From Oscillospiraceae bacterium (GTDB lineage: Bacteria; Bacillota; Clostridia; Oscillospirales; Oscillospiraceae): a stretch of 41,699 nucleotides of DNA. Positions 15,448 to 24,619 of this stretch are shown piece by piece (positions within the stretch are counted from its first letter, which is position 1; the number at the start of each line of letters is the position of its first letter). The stretch spans positions 1 to 41,699 of the forward strand of contig SVLM01000017.1 of the NCBI GenBank assembly GCA_015067945.1, read 5' to 3'. The notes beneath the pieces were generated by a model, which saw only the letters and a program-made list of their open reading frames with translations, was not told where the DNA came from and did not search any database. A program made the position numbers and the translations under genes.

Positions 15448-16897
15448 ATCTGTGTCGCCAGGTGTTCCGGGAAAGCAGTGCCAGAATGGGGAAGATTTCC
15501 AGCCGTCCGGCCAGCATATCCAAAATCAGAATGATTTTGGAGAAGGGACTGAAGCCGGAAAAATTGCAGGTGGGGCCCACCGCTTCCAGGCCGGGGCCGA
15601 TGTTATTGAAGCAGGCGAATACTGCTGTCAGATTGGTGGTCGGCGAGAAGCCATCCAGAGAAATGGCAAGAACACTTACGAAAATGATAATGACATAAGC
15701 TGCCAGGTATGCGTTGGTGTTGCGAATGATGGTTTCGTCCACCACCTGACCGTTGCTGCGGATGACCCGGACGCTCTTGGGACGAAGAACCTGACGAATG
15801 TTACGCCGCAGGCTCTTAAACAGCAGCAGCACCCGGGCAACCTTGATGCCGCCGCCGGTGGAGCCGGCACAGGCACCGATCAGCATCAGCCCCACCAAAA
15901 TCATCTTGGAGAAGCTGGGCCACAGATCAAAGTCTGTGGTAGCATAGCCGGTGGTGGTGATGATGGAACCGACCTGGAAGGCAGAATGCCGCAGGGTTTC
16001 TTCCTGAGTGCTGTAATACCCTTGCAAATTCCAGAAGATCAGGCCAATGCTGACCACAACGATCAGAATATACAGCCGCAGCTCCTCGTCCTTAAAAACG
16101 CCCTTAAACTGCCGCAGCAGCAAAAGGTAGTAGCAGCTGAAATTGACACCAAACAGCAGCATAAAAACCGTGGTGACATTTTGAATATAGGGGCTGTAAC
16201 CGGCGAGAGAATCGCTGCGGACACCGAAACCACCGGTGCCGGCTGTGCCGAAGGCGGTGCAGACCGCATCGAAAACCGGCATATTGCCCAGCAGCAGGAA
16301 GAGCACATTCAAAACCGTCAGACCGATGTAAAGCAGGTACAGAATACCGGCGGTTTTTCGCATTTTCGGCACCAATTTGCCCACGTTGGGGCCGGGACTT
16401 TCTGCCCGGAGCAGGTGCATGGTAAAGCCGGAATTACTGTCTGTCGGCTGCAGGGCCAGCAGGAACACCAGCACGCCCATGCCGCCTAGCCAATGGCTGA
16501 AGCTACGCCAGTAGAGGATGCCTTTTGGCAGATCTTCCGGTCGGGACAAAATGGAAGAACCGGTGGTAGAAAAACCGGAAACCATTTCAAACAGAGCATC
16601 TATGTAGTTGGGGATCGCACCGGAAAACACGAAGGGCAGGCAGCCCAGCAAACTCATGATGATCCAGCTGATGCCCACGCAAACCAAACCCTCTTTGGCG
16701 TTCAGGGCGTTGGGGGCGGATTTGCAGATCAAATGCAGAAGGCCGGTGACGGCCAGCATAATGGACATGGCCAGTAAGAAGCCCTGCCAAGCGGCGGCTT
16801 CTCCGGAAAATACACTGATCAACAGAGCCGGGATCATGAACAGTGTTTCTACGAAAAGGGTCTGTGATAAAAACCGACCCATCATTTTATAGTTCAT
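15446..16897 (-). CDS. trkH: TrkH/KtrB-type potassium transporter membrane subunit
   Basis: A 483-residue K+ channel-like transporter subunit. The four pore loops typical of the superfamily can be read in order: STTGSS, GTGGFG, TTTGYATTD and NNIGPGLEAVGP, each with a filter glycine. The signature GSTGGGIKVARVLLLFK follows the third pore loop. It works with the cytoplasmic TrkA/KtrA ring encoded immediately upstream; their spacing is 12 bases, and the trkH ribosome site GAGGTAGCCT lies in that gap. Likely role: K+ uptake and osmotic adaptation, gated by nucleotide binding to TrkA. Confidence 0.93.
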   Translation of the reverse strand: MNYKMMGRFLSQTLFVETLFMIPALLISVFSGEAAAWQGFLLAMSIMLAVTGLLHLICKSAPNALNAKEGLVCVGISWIIMSLLGCLPFVFSGAIPNYIDALFEMVSGFSTTGSSILSRPEDLPKGILYWRSFSHWLGGMGVLVFLLALQPTDSNSGFTMHLLRAESPGPNVGKLVPKMRKTAGILYLLYIGLTVLNVLFLLLGNMPVFDAVCTAFGTAGTGGFGVRSDSLAGYSPYIQNVTTVFMLLFGVNFSCYYLLLLRQFKGVFKDEELRLYILIVVVSIGLIFWNLQGYYSTQEETLRHSAFQVGSIITTTGYATTDFDLWPSFSKMILVGLMLIGACAGSTGGGIKVARVLLLFKSLRRNIRQVLRPKSVRVIRSNGQVVDETIIRNTNAYLAAYVIIIFVSVLAISLDGFSPTTNLTAVFACFNNIGPGLEAVGPTCNFSGFSPFSKIILILDMLAGRLEIFPILALLSRNTWRHR

Positions 16898-16909
16898 AGG
16901 CTACCTCGC

Positions 16910-18268
16910 TCACGCAAAAATATCGTTGAGCTGGTGCAGCACGCCCCGACCGCTGGTGACGATGACCAGGTAATCTCCCTTACGGAAGGTAGAGTTACCG
17001 TTGGGGATTTCGGTTTTGCTGCCGTGAGAAATACTGGCGATCAGCACATTGGGCTTCAATTTCAGGTCCTTCAGCGGTGTGTCACAGTGCAAGGTGTGCT
17101 CGTCTACCATGAATTCCACCGCCTCTGCCTGACCATCGGCAATGGTGTGCAGGGAAATGGCGGCACCGGTCTGGTTCTGCATGGCGCGGACATAGCGGAT
17201 GATTTGATTGCAGCACAGATCTTTGGGACACACGATGCTGCCAAGGGACAGGTGATCGATGATGTCCCGGTTGTCGGCATGACCCAGCTTGGTGATTACC
17301 TGGGGGACACCGTGGGAGCCGGCGTATAGAGAGATGATCATATTCAGCTCGTCCATACCGGTCAGGGAGACCAGTGCATCGCAGTTTCCCAGACCCTCGG
17401 TCTCCAGAACGTTCTGGTCGGTGGCGTCACCGTGGATGACAGAAACATTGGGCAGCAGCTCTGCCAATTCCAGACAGCGATCGTGATTGTTTTCGATGAT
17501 TTGCACAGCCACACCGTCTTTGTCCAACTGAGATGCCAGATAGTAGCTGACCCGACCGCCGCCGCAGAGGATCACATGACGGGCACGTTTGGTAATGACG
17601 CCCAGATTTTTTAGCAAGATTGTGAGATTTTCAGTGGGTGCGGTAACGAATATCCGGTCGCCCTCCTGCAGAACAAAGTTACCGTTGGGAGCCACTGCAG
17701 TGCCGTTTCGCAGTACGGCACAGACCAGCACCTTGGCTTTGATGATGGTGTGCAGCTGTGCAAGGGAAATGTTGCATAGCTTGCTGTCTTCCTCAATTCG
17801 CAGCTCCACAATCTCCACACGGCCCTTGGCAAAGGTATCTCTGCGGAGGAAGCCGGGATATTTCAGCAGCCGGGCGATTTCCGTGGCGGCCTGCTTCTCC
17901 GGGTTGATGGACATGGAAAGACCGAAAATATTCCGCATGGCAAAAATCTGCTCAGTGTACTCAGGATTGCGGATCCGGGCAATGGTATGTAGCTTGGGGT
18001 TCATGCCGTGGGCGGTGGTGCAGCAGAGCAGATTGATCTCATCGGCACTGGTGGCGGCAATGAGCAGATCCGCTTCTTTCACACCTGCCTGCAGCAAAGT
18101 GCCCATGGCGGCACAGTTGCCGTGTACGGCCATAACGTCCAAACGCTCCATGCTGGAGGTCAGCACAGAGTGATTGTTGTCGATTAGGGTAATGTCGTGT
18201 TTTTCCGCGGCTAACTGCCGTGCCAAAGTGGAGCCGACCTTGCCGTCACCTGCAATAATAATGTGCAT
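16910..18268 (-). CDS. trkA: TrkA, two-domain RCK regulator of potassium uptake
   Basis: A 452-residue peripheral protein with duplicated RCK units, each an NAD-binding Rossmann domain followed by a TrkA_C domain. The first Rossmann loop is IAGDGKVGSTLARQL at the extreme N terminus; the second is ILCGGGRVSYYLASQL around residue 228. TrkA_C-like stretches with FVTAPTENL and YLVIVTSGRG end each half. The tandem form matches Trk rather than the single-domain KtrA. Start ATG at 18268 follows GAGGGATTTTT. It is first in a two-gene operon with trkH and has its own promoter. Confidence 0.94.
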   Translation of the reverse strand: MHIIIAGDGKVGSTLARQLAAEKHDITLIDNNHSVLTSSMERLDVMAVHGNCAAMGTLLQAGVKEADLLIAATSADEINLLCCTTAHGMNPKLHTIARIRNPEYTEQIFAMRNIFGLSMSINPEKQAATEIARLLKYPGFLRRDTFAKGRVEIVELRIEEDSKLCNISLAQLHTIIKAKVLVCAVLRNGTAVAPNGNFVLQEGDRIFVTAPTENLTILLKNLGVITKRARHVILCGGGRVSYYLASQLDKDGVAVQIIENNHDRCLELAELLPNVSVIHGDATDQNVLETEGLGNCDALVSLTGMDELNMIISLYAGSHGVPQVITKLGHADNRDIIDHLSLGSIVCPKDLCCNQIIRYVRAMQNQTGAAISLHTIADGQAEAVEFMVDEHTLHCDTPLKDLKLKPNVLIASISHGSKTEIPNGNSTFRKGDYLVIVTSGRGVLHQLNDIFA

Positions 18269-18299
18269 AAAAATCCCTCGGATCAGGTTGTTTTTCTTC

Positions 18300-18328
18300 A
18301 GTATAGCATTTTTTTCTTCATTTTACAA
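18300..18328 (-). promoter_or_regulatory. Promoter of the trkA-trkH operon
   Basis: Minus strand: -35 TTGTAA (18323-18328), 17-base spacer, -10 TATACT (18300-18305). Confidence 0.75.
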
Positions 18329-18365
18329 GAGGAACGATTTGCGTGAAAAAAAACGAAAATTTTTA

Positions 18366-18394
18366 TTGAAAATTCAGCGGTTTTGGGGTATAAC
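18366..18394 (+). promoter_or_regulatory. Promoter of the CofE-like gene
   Basis: -35 TTGAAA (18366-18371), 17-base spacer, -10 TATAAC (18389-18394), divergent from the trkA promoter; the leader before the ATG is about 33 bases. Confidence 0.75.
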
Positions 18395-18434
18395 ATGTAT
18401 GTAAAGGAAATGTTGCTCGAAAAGAGGTTTTATC

Positions 18435-19622
18435 ATGGAAAGAAAAGTCGGAACCGTATCCAGAGGCATTCGCTGCCCGATCATCCGGGAGGGCGATGAC
18501 CTGGCACAAATTGTGGTAGACAGCGTACTGGATGCTGCTATGAGCGAGGGTTTCGCTATGCGTGACCGAGATGTGGTTGCCGTTACAGAATCGGTGGTGG
18601 CCAGAGCCCAGGGTAACTATGCTCATATTGACGCCATTGCCAAGGATGTTCAGGAAAAATTGGGCGGCGAGACTGTGGGCGTTATTTTCCCCATTTTGTC
18701 CCGCAACCGCTTCGCGATCTGTCTGCGGGGCATTGCCAAGGGTGCAAAGAAAATCGTGCTGATGCTCAGCTATCCCTCTGACGAAGTTGGCAACGAGCTG
18801 GTCAGCCTGGATAAGCTGGACGAAGCCGGTGTCAATCCCTACAGCGATGTGCTGACAGAGGAGAAGTATCGGGAGCTGTTTGGCGAAAATCGCCATCCCT
18901 TCACAATGGTAGACTATGTGCAGTACTACGGTGATTTGATCCGGGAATGCGGTGCGGAAGCGGAAATTATTTTCGCCAACAATCCCCGGGTGATTCTGCA
19001 GCACACCAAGAATGTACTGACCTGTGATATCCACACCCGGGTCCGAACCAAGCGGATTCTGCGGGAGAACGGTGCTGAGCGTGTCTGCGGTTTGGACGAT
19101 ATTCTCACTGCCAGCGTGGACGGCAGCGGCTATAACGAGAAATTCGGACTGCTGGGCTCCAATAAGTCCACAGAGGATAAGATCAAGCTCTTCCCCAAGG
19201 AATGTACCGATTTGGTGCTGGATATCCAAAAAAGGTTTTTGGATGCCACCGGTAAGCATATCGAAGTCATGGTCTATGGCGACGGTGCCTTTAAGGATCC
19301 CGTGGGCAAGATTTGGGAGCTGGCTGACCCCAGCGTGTCTGTTGCCAACACCCCCGGCCTGGAGGGTACACCCAACGAGCTGAAGCTGAAGTATCTGGCA
19401 GACAATGACTTTGCCGATCTCAGCGGCGACGCTCTGAAGCAGGCTATCGAACAGAGAATCCGGGAAAAGGGCGATGTGGCAGGAACGATGGCCTCTCAGG
19501 GCACTACCCCCCGCCGCCTGACTGACCTGATCGGATCTCTGTGCGATCTGACCTCCGGCTCCGGCGATAAGGGAACGCCCATCATTCTGGTGCAGGGCTA
19601 TTTTGATAACTATACCATGTAA
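18435..19622 (+). CDS. CofE-like (coenzyme F420-0:L-glutamate ligase family) protein
   Basis: A 395-residue protein whose N-terminal half follows the CofE pattern: a GIRCPIIREGDDLAQIV opening, RDRDVVAVTESVVARAQGNY (the D-V-x-x-V-T/A-x-x-x-V segment), then HTRVRTKRILRENGAERVCGLDD. CofE adds gamma-linked glutamates to F420-0 using GTP. This protein is clearly longer than archaeal CofE (about 250 residues), and no F420 biosynthesis gene (cofC, cofD, cofG/H) is in the window, so the acceptor in this organism may be different. ATG at 18435 follows AAAGAGGTTTTATC. It is monocistronic and ends at a terminator shared with the converging aldo/keto reductase gene. Confidence 0.75.
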   Translation: MERKVGTVSRGIRCPIIREGDDLAQIVVDSVLDAAMSEGFAMRDRDVVAVTESVVARAQGNYAHIDAIAKDVQEKLGGETVGVIFPILSRNRFAICLRGIAKGAKKIVLMLSYPSDEVGNELVSLDKLDEAGVNPYSDVLTEEKYRELFGENRHPFTMVDYVQYYGDLIRECGAEAEIIFANNPRVILQHTKNVLTCDIHTRVRTKRILRENGAERVCGLDDILTASVDGSGYNEKFGLLGSNKSTEDKIKLFPKECTDLVLDIQKRFLDATGKHIEVMVYGDGAFKDPVGKIWELADPSVSVANTPGLEGTPNELKLKYLADNDFADLSGDALKQAIEQRIREKGDVAGTMASQGTTPRRLTDLIGSLCDLTSGSGDKGTPIILVQGYFDNYTM

Positions 19623-19663
19623 AAAGAATCGCCGGTGCGAATGAACTGCACCGGCGATTTGCT
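19621..19663. terminator. Bidirectional terminator between CofE-like and aldo/keto reductase genes
   Basis: A 12-bp stem AATCGCCGGTGC/GCACCGGCGATT with a 9-base loop; A-run on the left and T-rich sequence on the right give it a T-tail on both strands. Confidence 0.85.
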
Positions 19664-20670
19664 TATTTTTCCAGTTTTTCAGCGGCATTTTTCAGCAGCT
19701 GACGGATGGGAAGCTGATAGGGACACCGGGTCTCACACACACCGCACTGGATGCAATCGGAGGCCTTTTTCTCCAAGCCGGCATATCGCTGGGCCGCCCA
19801 ATCGGAAAGTCCGTAGCGACTCAGGTAGCTTTCTACCAGCAAAACCATCGGAATATGAATACCCACTGTACAGGGGGCACAGTAATTGCAACGGCGGCAG
19901 AATTGGGAGCCCAGGGTACTTCGGATGCTGTCAATCTTCGCCAGCTCCTCAGAAGAAAGGGCGGACGTGTCTTCCATAGCGGCCAGGTTTTGGTCGATTT
20001 CTTTCTGCTCAGCCATGCCGGGAATCACTACGGTGACATTGGGGTTGGCAGCGACAAATCGCATGGCAAGGCTTGCGTCCTCAATAGCACCGCCGGCCAG
20101 AGGCTTCATGCAAATGAAGCCGATATTTTTTTCACTGCAGCACCGAATCAGCTCCTCGCCCTGGGTTTCTACGATGTTGTAGGGGAACATGATGGTCTCC
20201 ACCCAATCCAGCTCCAGACAGCGTTCAAAAAGCTCTGCAGAGTGCAGAGTGATGCCAATGTGGCCGATTTTGCCCGTCGCTTTGGCGTCAAACAAAGCTT
20301 CCAAAGCACCGCCGGGGGCGATGATCTGCTCCAGCTGGGCAGCATTGGGGTTATGCAGCTGGTAAAGGTCAATGTAGTCTGTCTGCAGGTTGGCAAGGCT
20401 GATGTCAATGTCCTTGGCCATGCCTGCCTTGTCCCGGGACATGCTCTTGGTGGCCAGCACAAAATGCTGCCGGATACCCTTCAAAGCGTGACCCAAATAT
20501 TCCTCACTGACGGTGTAGCCGCGGGCGGTGTCAATATAATTGACACCGGCAGCCATCAGTCGGTGCATCAGCAGCCGGGTGCCGTTTGCGTCGATCTTTT
20601 GAATGGGGATGCCGCCAAAGCCCATACGGGAGATTTTTAAGCCGGTTTTACCCAAAATTCTGTAGTCCAT
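19663..20670 (-). CDS. Aldo/keto reductase with C-terminal ferredoxin domain
   Basis: A 335-residue NAD(P)H-dependent oxidoreductase of the ferredoxin-like AKR group common in clostridia. The N-terminal barrel has the usual tetrad: DTARGYTVSEEYLG (Asp, Tyr), LATKSM (Lys) and QLHNP (His). The last 80 residues carry two Cys clusters, CRRCNYCAPC and CIQCGVCETRCPYQ, typical of 4Fe-4S binding. The physiological substrate is unknown; low-potential electron exchange with ferredoxin-type partners is inferred from the Cys clusters. Start ATG at 20670 follows GGAGGTATCAACC. Monocistronic. Confidence 0.92.
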   Translation of the reverse strand: MDYRILGKTGLKISRMGFGGIPIQKIDANGTRLLMHRLMAAGVNYIDTARGYTVSEEYLGHALKGIRQHFVLATKSMSRDKAGMAKDIDISLANLQTDYIDLYQLHNPNAAQLEQIIAPGGALEALFDAKATGKIGHIGITLHSAELFERCLELDWVETIMFPYNIVETQGEELIRCCSEKNIGFICMKPLAGGAIEDASLAMRFVAANPNVTVVIPGMAEQKEIDQNLAAMEDTSALSSEELAKIDSIRSTLGSQFCRRCNYCAPCTVGIHIPMVLLVESYLSRYGLSDWAAQRYAGLEKKASDCIQCGVCETRCPYQLPIRQLLKNAAEKLEK

Positions 20671-20696
20671 GGTTGATACCTCCGGTGTTTTTCTTA

Positions 20697-20725
20697 ACTA
20701 TACCGCTTTTTTGTGAAATGAGCAA
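20697..20725 (-). promoter_or_regulatory. Promoter of the aldo/keto reductase gene
   Basis: Minus strand: -35 TTGCTC (20720-20725), 17-base spacer, -10 TATAGT (20697-20702). Confidence 0.7.
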
Positions 20726-20768
20726 GAGGTTAGGGCTGAAATAGACAAAAGATTGGCACATTTTGCTC

Positions 20769-20797
20769 TTGCTATTTCGGCTGTTTGGTGGTATGAT
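20769..20797 (+). promoter_or_regulatory. Promoter of the serC-serA operon
   Basis: -35 TTGCTA (20769-20774), 17-base spacer, -10 TATGAT (20792-20797). The roughly 80-base leader before serC shows no T-box or riboswitch pattern that I recognise. Confidence 0.75.
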
Positions 20798-20883
20798 ACG
20801 CACTATAAATACATTTGTTTCTACTGCAAACACAAAAAGAGGAGAACTTGCGTAGAATACAGAAATAAAAAGGAGGAATCCTT

Positions 20884-21966
20884 ATGGCCAGAGTTTACAA
20901 TTTTTCTGCCGGACCGGCGGTGCTGCCGGAGTCGGTTTTGCAGCAGGCAGCGGCGGAAATGCTGAATTATCAGGGCAGTGGTATGTCCGTTATGGAGATG
21001 AGCCACCGATCCAAGACCTACCAAAAGATCATCGATACTGCCCAGGCAGATTTGCGGGAGCTGATGGGCATCCCGGATAACTATAAGGTGCTGTTTTTGC
21101 AGGGCGGAGCGTCTCAGCAGTTTGCCATGATCCCCATGAATCTGATGAAAAACCGGGTGGCGGACTATATCATCACCGGCCAGTGGGCAAAGAAGGCCTG
21201 GCAGGAGGGCGGCCTTTACGGTCAGGCAAACGCCATCGCGTCTTCCGCGGATAAGACCTTCTCCTATATCCCGGATTGCAGCGATCTTCCCGTCAGTGAA
21301 AATGCGGATTATGTGTATATCTGCGAGAATAATACCATCTATGGCACAAAATTCTGGAACCTGCCCAACACCAAGGGAAAACCGCTGGTATCGGATGTAT
21401 CTTCCTGCTTTTTGTCCGAACCGGTGGATGTGAGCAAGTATGGTATGCTCTATGGTGGCGTGCAGAAGAATATCGGCCCGGCAGGAGTTGTGATCGCCAT
21501 TATTCGGGAGGATCTGATCGACGAGAATGTGCTCCCCGGAACACCAACCATGCTCCGTTACAAGATCCACGATGACAACGGCTCTATGTACAATACACCG
21601 CCGGCCTATGGCATTTATATCTGTGGTCTGGTGTTCAAATGGCTGAAAGAGCAGGGTGGCCTGGCGGCAATGCAAGAGCATAATGTGAAGAAGGCAAAGC
21701 TTTTGTATGACTTCTTGGACAGCAGCAGGCTGTTCCAAGGCACGGTTCAGAAGAAGGACCGCTCCCTGATGAATGTACCCTTTGTTACCGGCGACCCGGA
21801 GCTGGATAAACGGTTTGTGCAGGCGGCAGAGGAGGCCGGATTGGTCAACCTGAAGGGACACCGGACAGTGGGCGGTATGCGAGCCAGTATTTACAATGCC
21901 ATGCCCTATGCAGGTGTGGAAGCACTGGTGGCCTTTATGGAGCAGTTTGAGAAAAGTGAGAGGTGA
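20884..21966 (+). CDS. serC: Phosphoserine aminotransferase
   Basis: PLP-dependent class V aminotransferase that converts 3-phosphohydroxypyruvate and glutamate to 3-phosphoserine, the second step of serine synthesis. It is 360 residues, the standard length. Motifs: YNFSAGPAVLP at the N terminus, MEMSHRSK (substrate phosphate contacts), FLQGGASQQFAMIPMN, ENNTIYGT, and the Schiff-base Lys in GGVQKNIGPAG (about Lys195). The start follows AGGAGGAATCCTT. It is followed at once by serA, with stop and start signals nearly overlapping, so the two first steps of the pathway are co-expressed. serB is not in the window. Confidence 0.97.
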   Translation: MARVYNFSAGPAVLPESVLQQAAAEMLNYQGSGMSVMEMSHRSKTYQKIIDTAQADLRELMGIPDNYKVLFLQGGASQQFAMIPMNLMKNRVADYIITGQWAKKAWQEGGLYGQANAIASSADKTFSYIPDCSDLPVSENADYVYICENNTIYGTKFWNLPNTKGKPLVSDVSSCFLSEPVDVSKYGMLYGGVQKNIGPAGVVIAIIREDLIDENVLPGTPTMLRYKIHDDNGSMYNTPPAYGIYICGLVFKWLKEQGGLAAMQEHNVKKAKLLYDFLDSSRLFQGTVQKKDRSLMNVPFVTGDPELDKRFVQAAEEAGLVNLKGHRTVGGMRASIYNAMPYAGVEALVAFMEQFEKSER

Positions 21967-21971
21967 GTTCT

Positions 21972-23138
21972 GTGTATCAGATTCATTATTTGAATAAGAT
22001 TTCCCCGAAAGGCACCGCTCTGTGGACAGAGCAATATAAGACGACCCAGTCCATAGCCGATGCTCAGGCGGTGCTGGTTCGCAGTGCGGCCATGCATGAA
22101 ATGCAACTTCCGGAGGGCTTGCTGGCAGTGGCCAGAGCCGGTGCCGGTGTCAACAACATCCCGTTGGATCGCTGTGCGGAAGCGGGCGTGGTGGTGTTCA
22201 ACACCCCCGGTGCCAATGCCAACGGCGTTATGGAGCTGGCCCTGTGCGGTATGCTCCTGGGCTGCCGGGATGTGGTAGGCGGTATTCAGTGGGTGCAGAC
22301 GGTTAAGGATGATCCGGATGTTGCCAAGCTGGTGGAAAAAGAAAAGAGCCGCTTTGCCGGTCATGAAATTTTGGGGAAGAAGCTGGGTATCATCGGCTTG
22401 GGTGCCATTGGCGGCCCGCTGGCCAATGCTGCGGTGAAGCTGGGCATGGAGGTCTACGGCTGTGACCCCTATATTTCCATCGATGCGGCATGGCATCTGG
22501 ACAGCCGTATCCGCCCGGTGAAGACCCGGGAAGAAATCTACGCCACCTGCGATATTATTTCGCTGCATGTGCCGCTGGTGAAGGATACGGAAAAAATGGT
22601 GGATGCTGCCGCTTTTGCCCATATGAAGCCCGGCATGATCCTTTTGAATTTTGCCCGGGATAAGCTGGTGGACGACGATGCGTTGGAAATTGCTCTACAA
22701 AACGGAACCGTTTCCCGGTATGTAACGGATTTTCCCAATCCCCGCACTGCCGGAATGAACGGCGTTATCGCCATCCCTCACTTGGGTGCGTCCACGGAAG
22801 AATCCGAGGACAACTGTGCCCGGATGGCAGTGAAGCAGGTGATGAATTATCTGGAACAGGGCAATATTGTCAACTCGGTGAATTTCCCCAATTGCGACAT
22901 GGGAATCTGCTCCAAGGCCGGCGGCCGGATCGTGATTCTGCACCGGAATATTCCCAATGCCCTGAGCCGGTTTACCGGTGCGGTGGCGGCGGAAAATATC
23001 AATATTTCCGATTTGATGAATCGCAGCCGGGGAGAATACGCCTGCACCATACTGGACCTGGACGATTCGCCTTCGGATCATGTGATTCAAACCCTGACCC
23101 ATATGGAGGGCGTTCTAAAGGTCAGAAAGATTGGATAA
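21972..23138 (+). CDS. serA: D-3-phosphoglycerate dehydrogenase
   Basis: NAD-dependent 2-hydroxyacid dehydrogenase that makes 3-phosphohydroxypyruvate from 3-phosphoglycerate, the entry of serine synthesis. Of two possible GTG starts I prefer 21972 (YQIHYLNKISPKG, after AGAGG at 8 bases), which matches the clostridial N terminus; 21963 would overlap the serC stop by 4 bases and adds three residues. Motifs: ARAGAGVNNIP, nucleotide loop GLGAIGGPLANAAV, LNFARDKLVDD, and HLGASTEESEDNCA with the catalytic His. The last 80 residues (ILHRNIPNALSRFTGAV onward) form an ACT domain, so feedback control by serine is plausible. Confidence 0.94.
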   Translation: MYQIHYLNKISPKGTALWTEQYKTTQSIADAQAVLVRSAAMHEMQLPEGLLAVARAGAGVNNIPLDRCAEAGVVVFNTPGANANGVMELALCGMLLGCRDVVGGIQWVQTVKDDPDVAKLVEKEKSRFAGHEILGKKLGIIGLGAIGGPLANAAVKLGMEVYGCDPYISIDAAWHLDSRIRPVKTREEIYATCDIISLHVPLVKDTEKMVDAAAFAHMKPGMILLNFARDKLVDDDALEIALQNGTVSRYVTDFPNPRTAGMNGVIAIPHLGASTEESEDNCARMAVKQVMNYLEQGNIVNSVNFPNCDMGICSKAGGRIVILHRNIPNALSRFTGAVAAENINISDLMNRSRGEYACTILDLDDSPSDHVIQTLTHMEGVLKVRKIG

Positions 23139-23139
23139 C

Positions 23140-23171
23140 AAAAAGGCTCCCCTGACAAGGGGAGCCTTTTT
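23140..23171. terminator. Bidirectional terminator between serA and the GPH transporter gene
   Basis: A 14-bp perfect stem AAAAAGGCTCCCCT/AGGGGAGCCTTTTT with a GACA loop; strong in both directions. Confidence 0.92.
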
Positions 23172-23185
23172 GCGCAAATCTCATA

Positions 23186-24592
23186 TTAATACTTTCTGGA
23201 AAGCTGTTCTTCAGCCTCTTCCCGGGTGATCTGGCCGGCGTTGCAGCTGGCCATGATCTGCACATCCTTATCGTTGAGCTTATAGCCAAGATAGAAGAAG
23301 GTGGATATGATCATGCCGATGACGGGCACCAGCGCATAGACGATCCACAGACCGGATTCAGCGGTACCGGTTAGCTGGATGTTCATAGCGGCAAGCTCTG
23401 CGAAGCTATCGGTTTTGATCTCCGGGAAGGCAAACAGCCCCAGCAGGAACAGAGCCAAAGCCGAGGACACCGCACCGGTGATCTTCACGGAGAAGGTTTG
23501 AATCGCGAAGGTGATGCCCTTGGCACTGATGCCGGACTTGTACTCACCGTACTCGGCACAGTCCGGTGTAAACATGAAGGCCAGAACGCCCACCAGACAC
23601 ATGGGAATGGCCCGAATGCAGGTCAGCGTCAGGAACAGAGCCTGATTTTGGTAGCCGGTAAAATAAATCACAAAGCCCAGAATGATGTTGACAATATTGC
23701 ACCAGAACAGCGTTTTGAATTTATCCAGCTTCTTCAGGATGGTGGGCATCAGCATGGCGGCGATAACACCGGGAACCATGCCCAGCAGGTTCAGCAAAAT
23801 GGAATACAGCTCGCTGCCGAACAGGAAGAAAGAAACGAACAGGGTAACGGCTGCGGAGGTCTTCAAAGCATCGGTTGCCATGTATCCGCCATAGTAGATC
23901 AGCAGATACTTATTGGAGCCTAAATAGCGGAACATCTGCTTGAAGCTAAAATCACCTTCGTCCAGCTCCGGACGGTAGTTACGCTCCTTGCAGAAAATGC
24001 ACAAGGGCACCATGGTCAGGGCACTGATCACGGACAGAATGATCACTGCATAGGCGTAGCTTTGACCGATGAGGATGGGCATTACCACCACGCACAGCAG
24101 ATAACCGGCACCGGAGAAGACCCGGTTGACAGATAGCAGGGTGTTTCTTTCCTGAAGGTTGTCGGTCATGGTGTTGAGCATGGCATAGGCCGGAACATCC
24201 GTCAAGGTATAGATGGTGTCCCACAGCAAATAAGCCACAGCGAACCAAATCAGCTTGCCGGTCTCGCTGAAGCCTTCCGGAATTGTAAAGACAGCGATGG
24301 TGACAATGGGGATAAATATCACGGCAATCCGGAGCCAGGGCAGGCTTTTTAGCCCGTTTTTGAATTTAACCTTATCAAAAATATATCCAAAAATGGGGTC
24401 GTTGATTGCATCCCACACCTTCACGATCAGCAGTACCAGCGATACCTTCCAAAGGGCGATACCCTGCATGGCAAGATAGGCAGACAGGTAGATGAAGGTG
24501 ATGTTGTAATAGACATTCTGTCCTACAAAGTAGGTCCAGAAGCTGAGCCGTTCCTTAAAGGTGGTCATATATTGGGCGGGCTGCTTTTTCAT
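23186..24592 (-). CDS. GPH-family (MFS) sugar transporter
   Basis: A 468-residue carrier with about twelve membrane segments of the glycoside-pentoside-hexuronide:cation symporter family. Family cues are KVWDAINDPIFGYIFDKVKFKNG in the first cytoplasmic loop (the D-x-x-N-D-P motif) and TLTDVPAYAMLNTMTDNLQERNTL in the middle. It would bring in a glycoside or free sugar with Na+ or H+; the sugar is not readable from sequence. It lies 27 bases after the metY-type gene on the same strand with no terminator between them, and its ribosome site is ACGGAGGTACTGCT. A transporter for another solute, such as a sulfur-containing glycoside, cannot be excluded. Confidence 0.88.
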   Translation of the reverse strand: MKKQPAQYMTTFKERLSFWTYFVGQNVYYNITFIYLSAYLAMQGIALWKVSLVLLIVKVWDAINDPIFGYIFDKVKFKNGLKSLPWLRIAVIFIPIVTIAVFTIPEGFSETGKLIWFAVAYLLWDTIYTLTDVPAYAMLNTMTDNLQERNTLLSVNRVFSGAGYLLCVVVMPILIGQSYAYAVIILSVISALTMVPLCIFCKERNYRPELDEGDFSFKQMFRYLGSNKYLLIYYGGYMATDALKTSAAVTLFVSFFLFGSELYSILLNLLGMVPGVIAAMLMPTILKKLDKFKTLFWCNIVNIILGFVIYFTGYQNQALFLTLTCIRAIPMCLVGVLAFMFTPDCAEYGEYKSGISAKGITFAIQTFSVKITGAVSSALALFLLGLFAFPEIKTDSFAELAAMNIQLTGTAESGLWIVYALVPVIGMIISTFFYLGYKLNDKDVQIMASCNAGQITREEAEEQLSRKY

Positions 24593-24619
24593 AGCAGTAC
24601 CTCCGTTCGTTTCGTTCGG

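Noticed and set aside
20798..20883. Possible T-box or other riboswitch in the serC leader.
   Set aside because: The leader is only about 80 bases and shows no T-box core, specifier loop or terminator/antiterminator pair.
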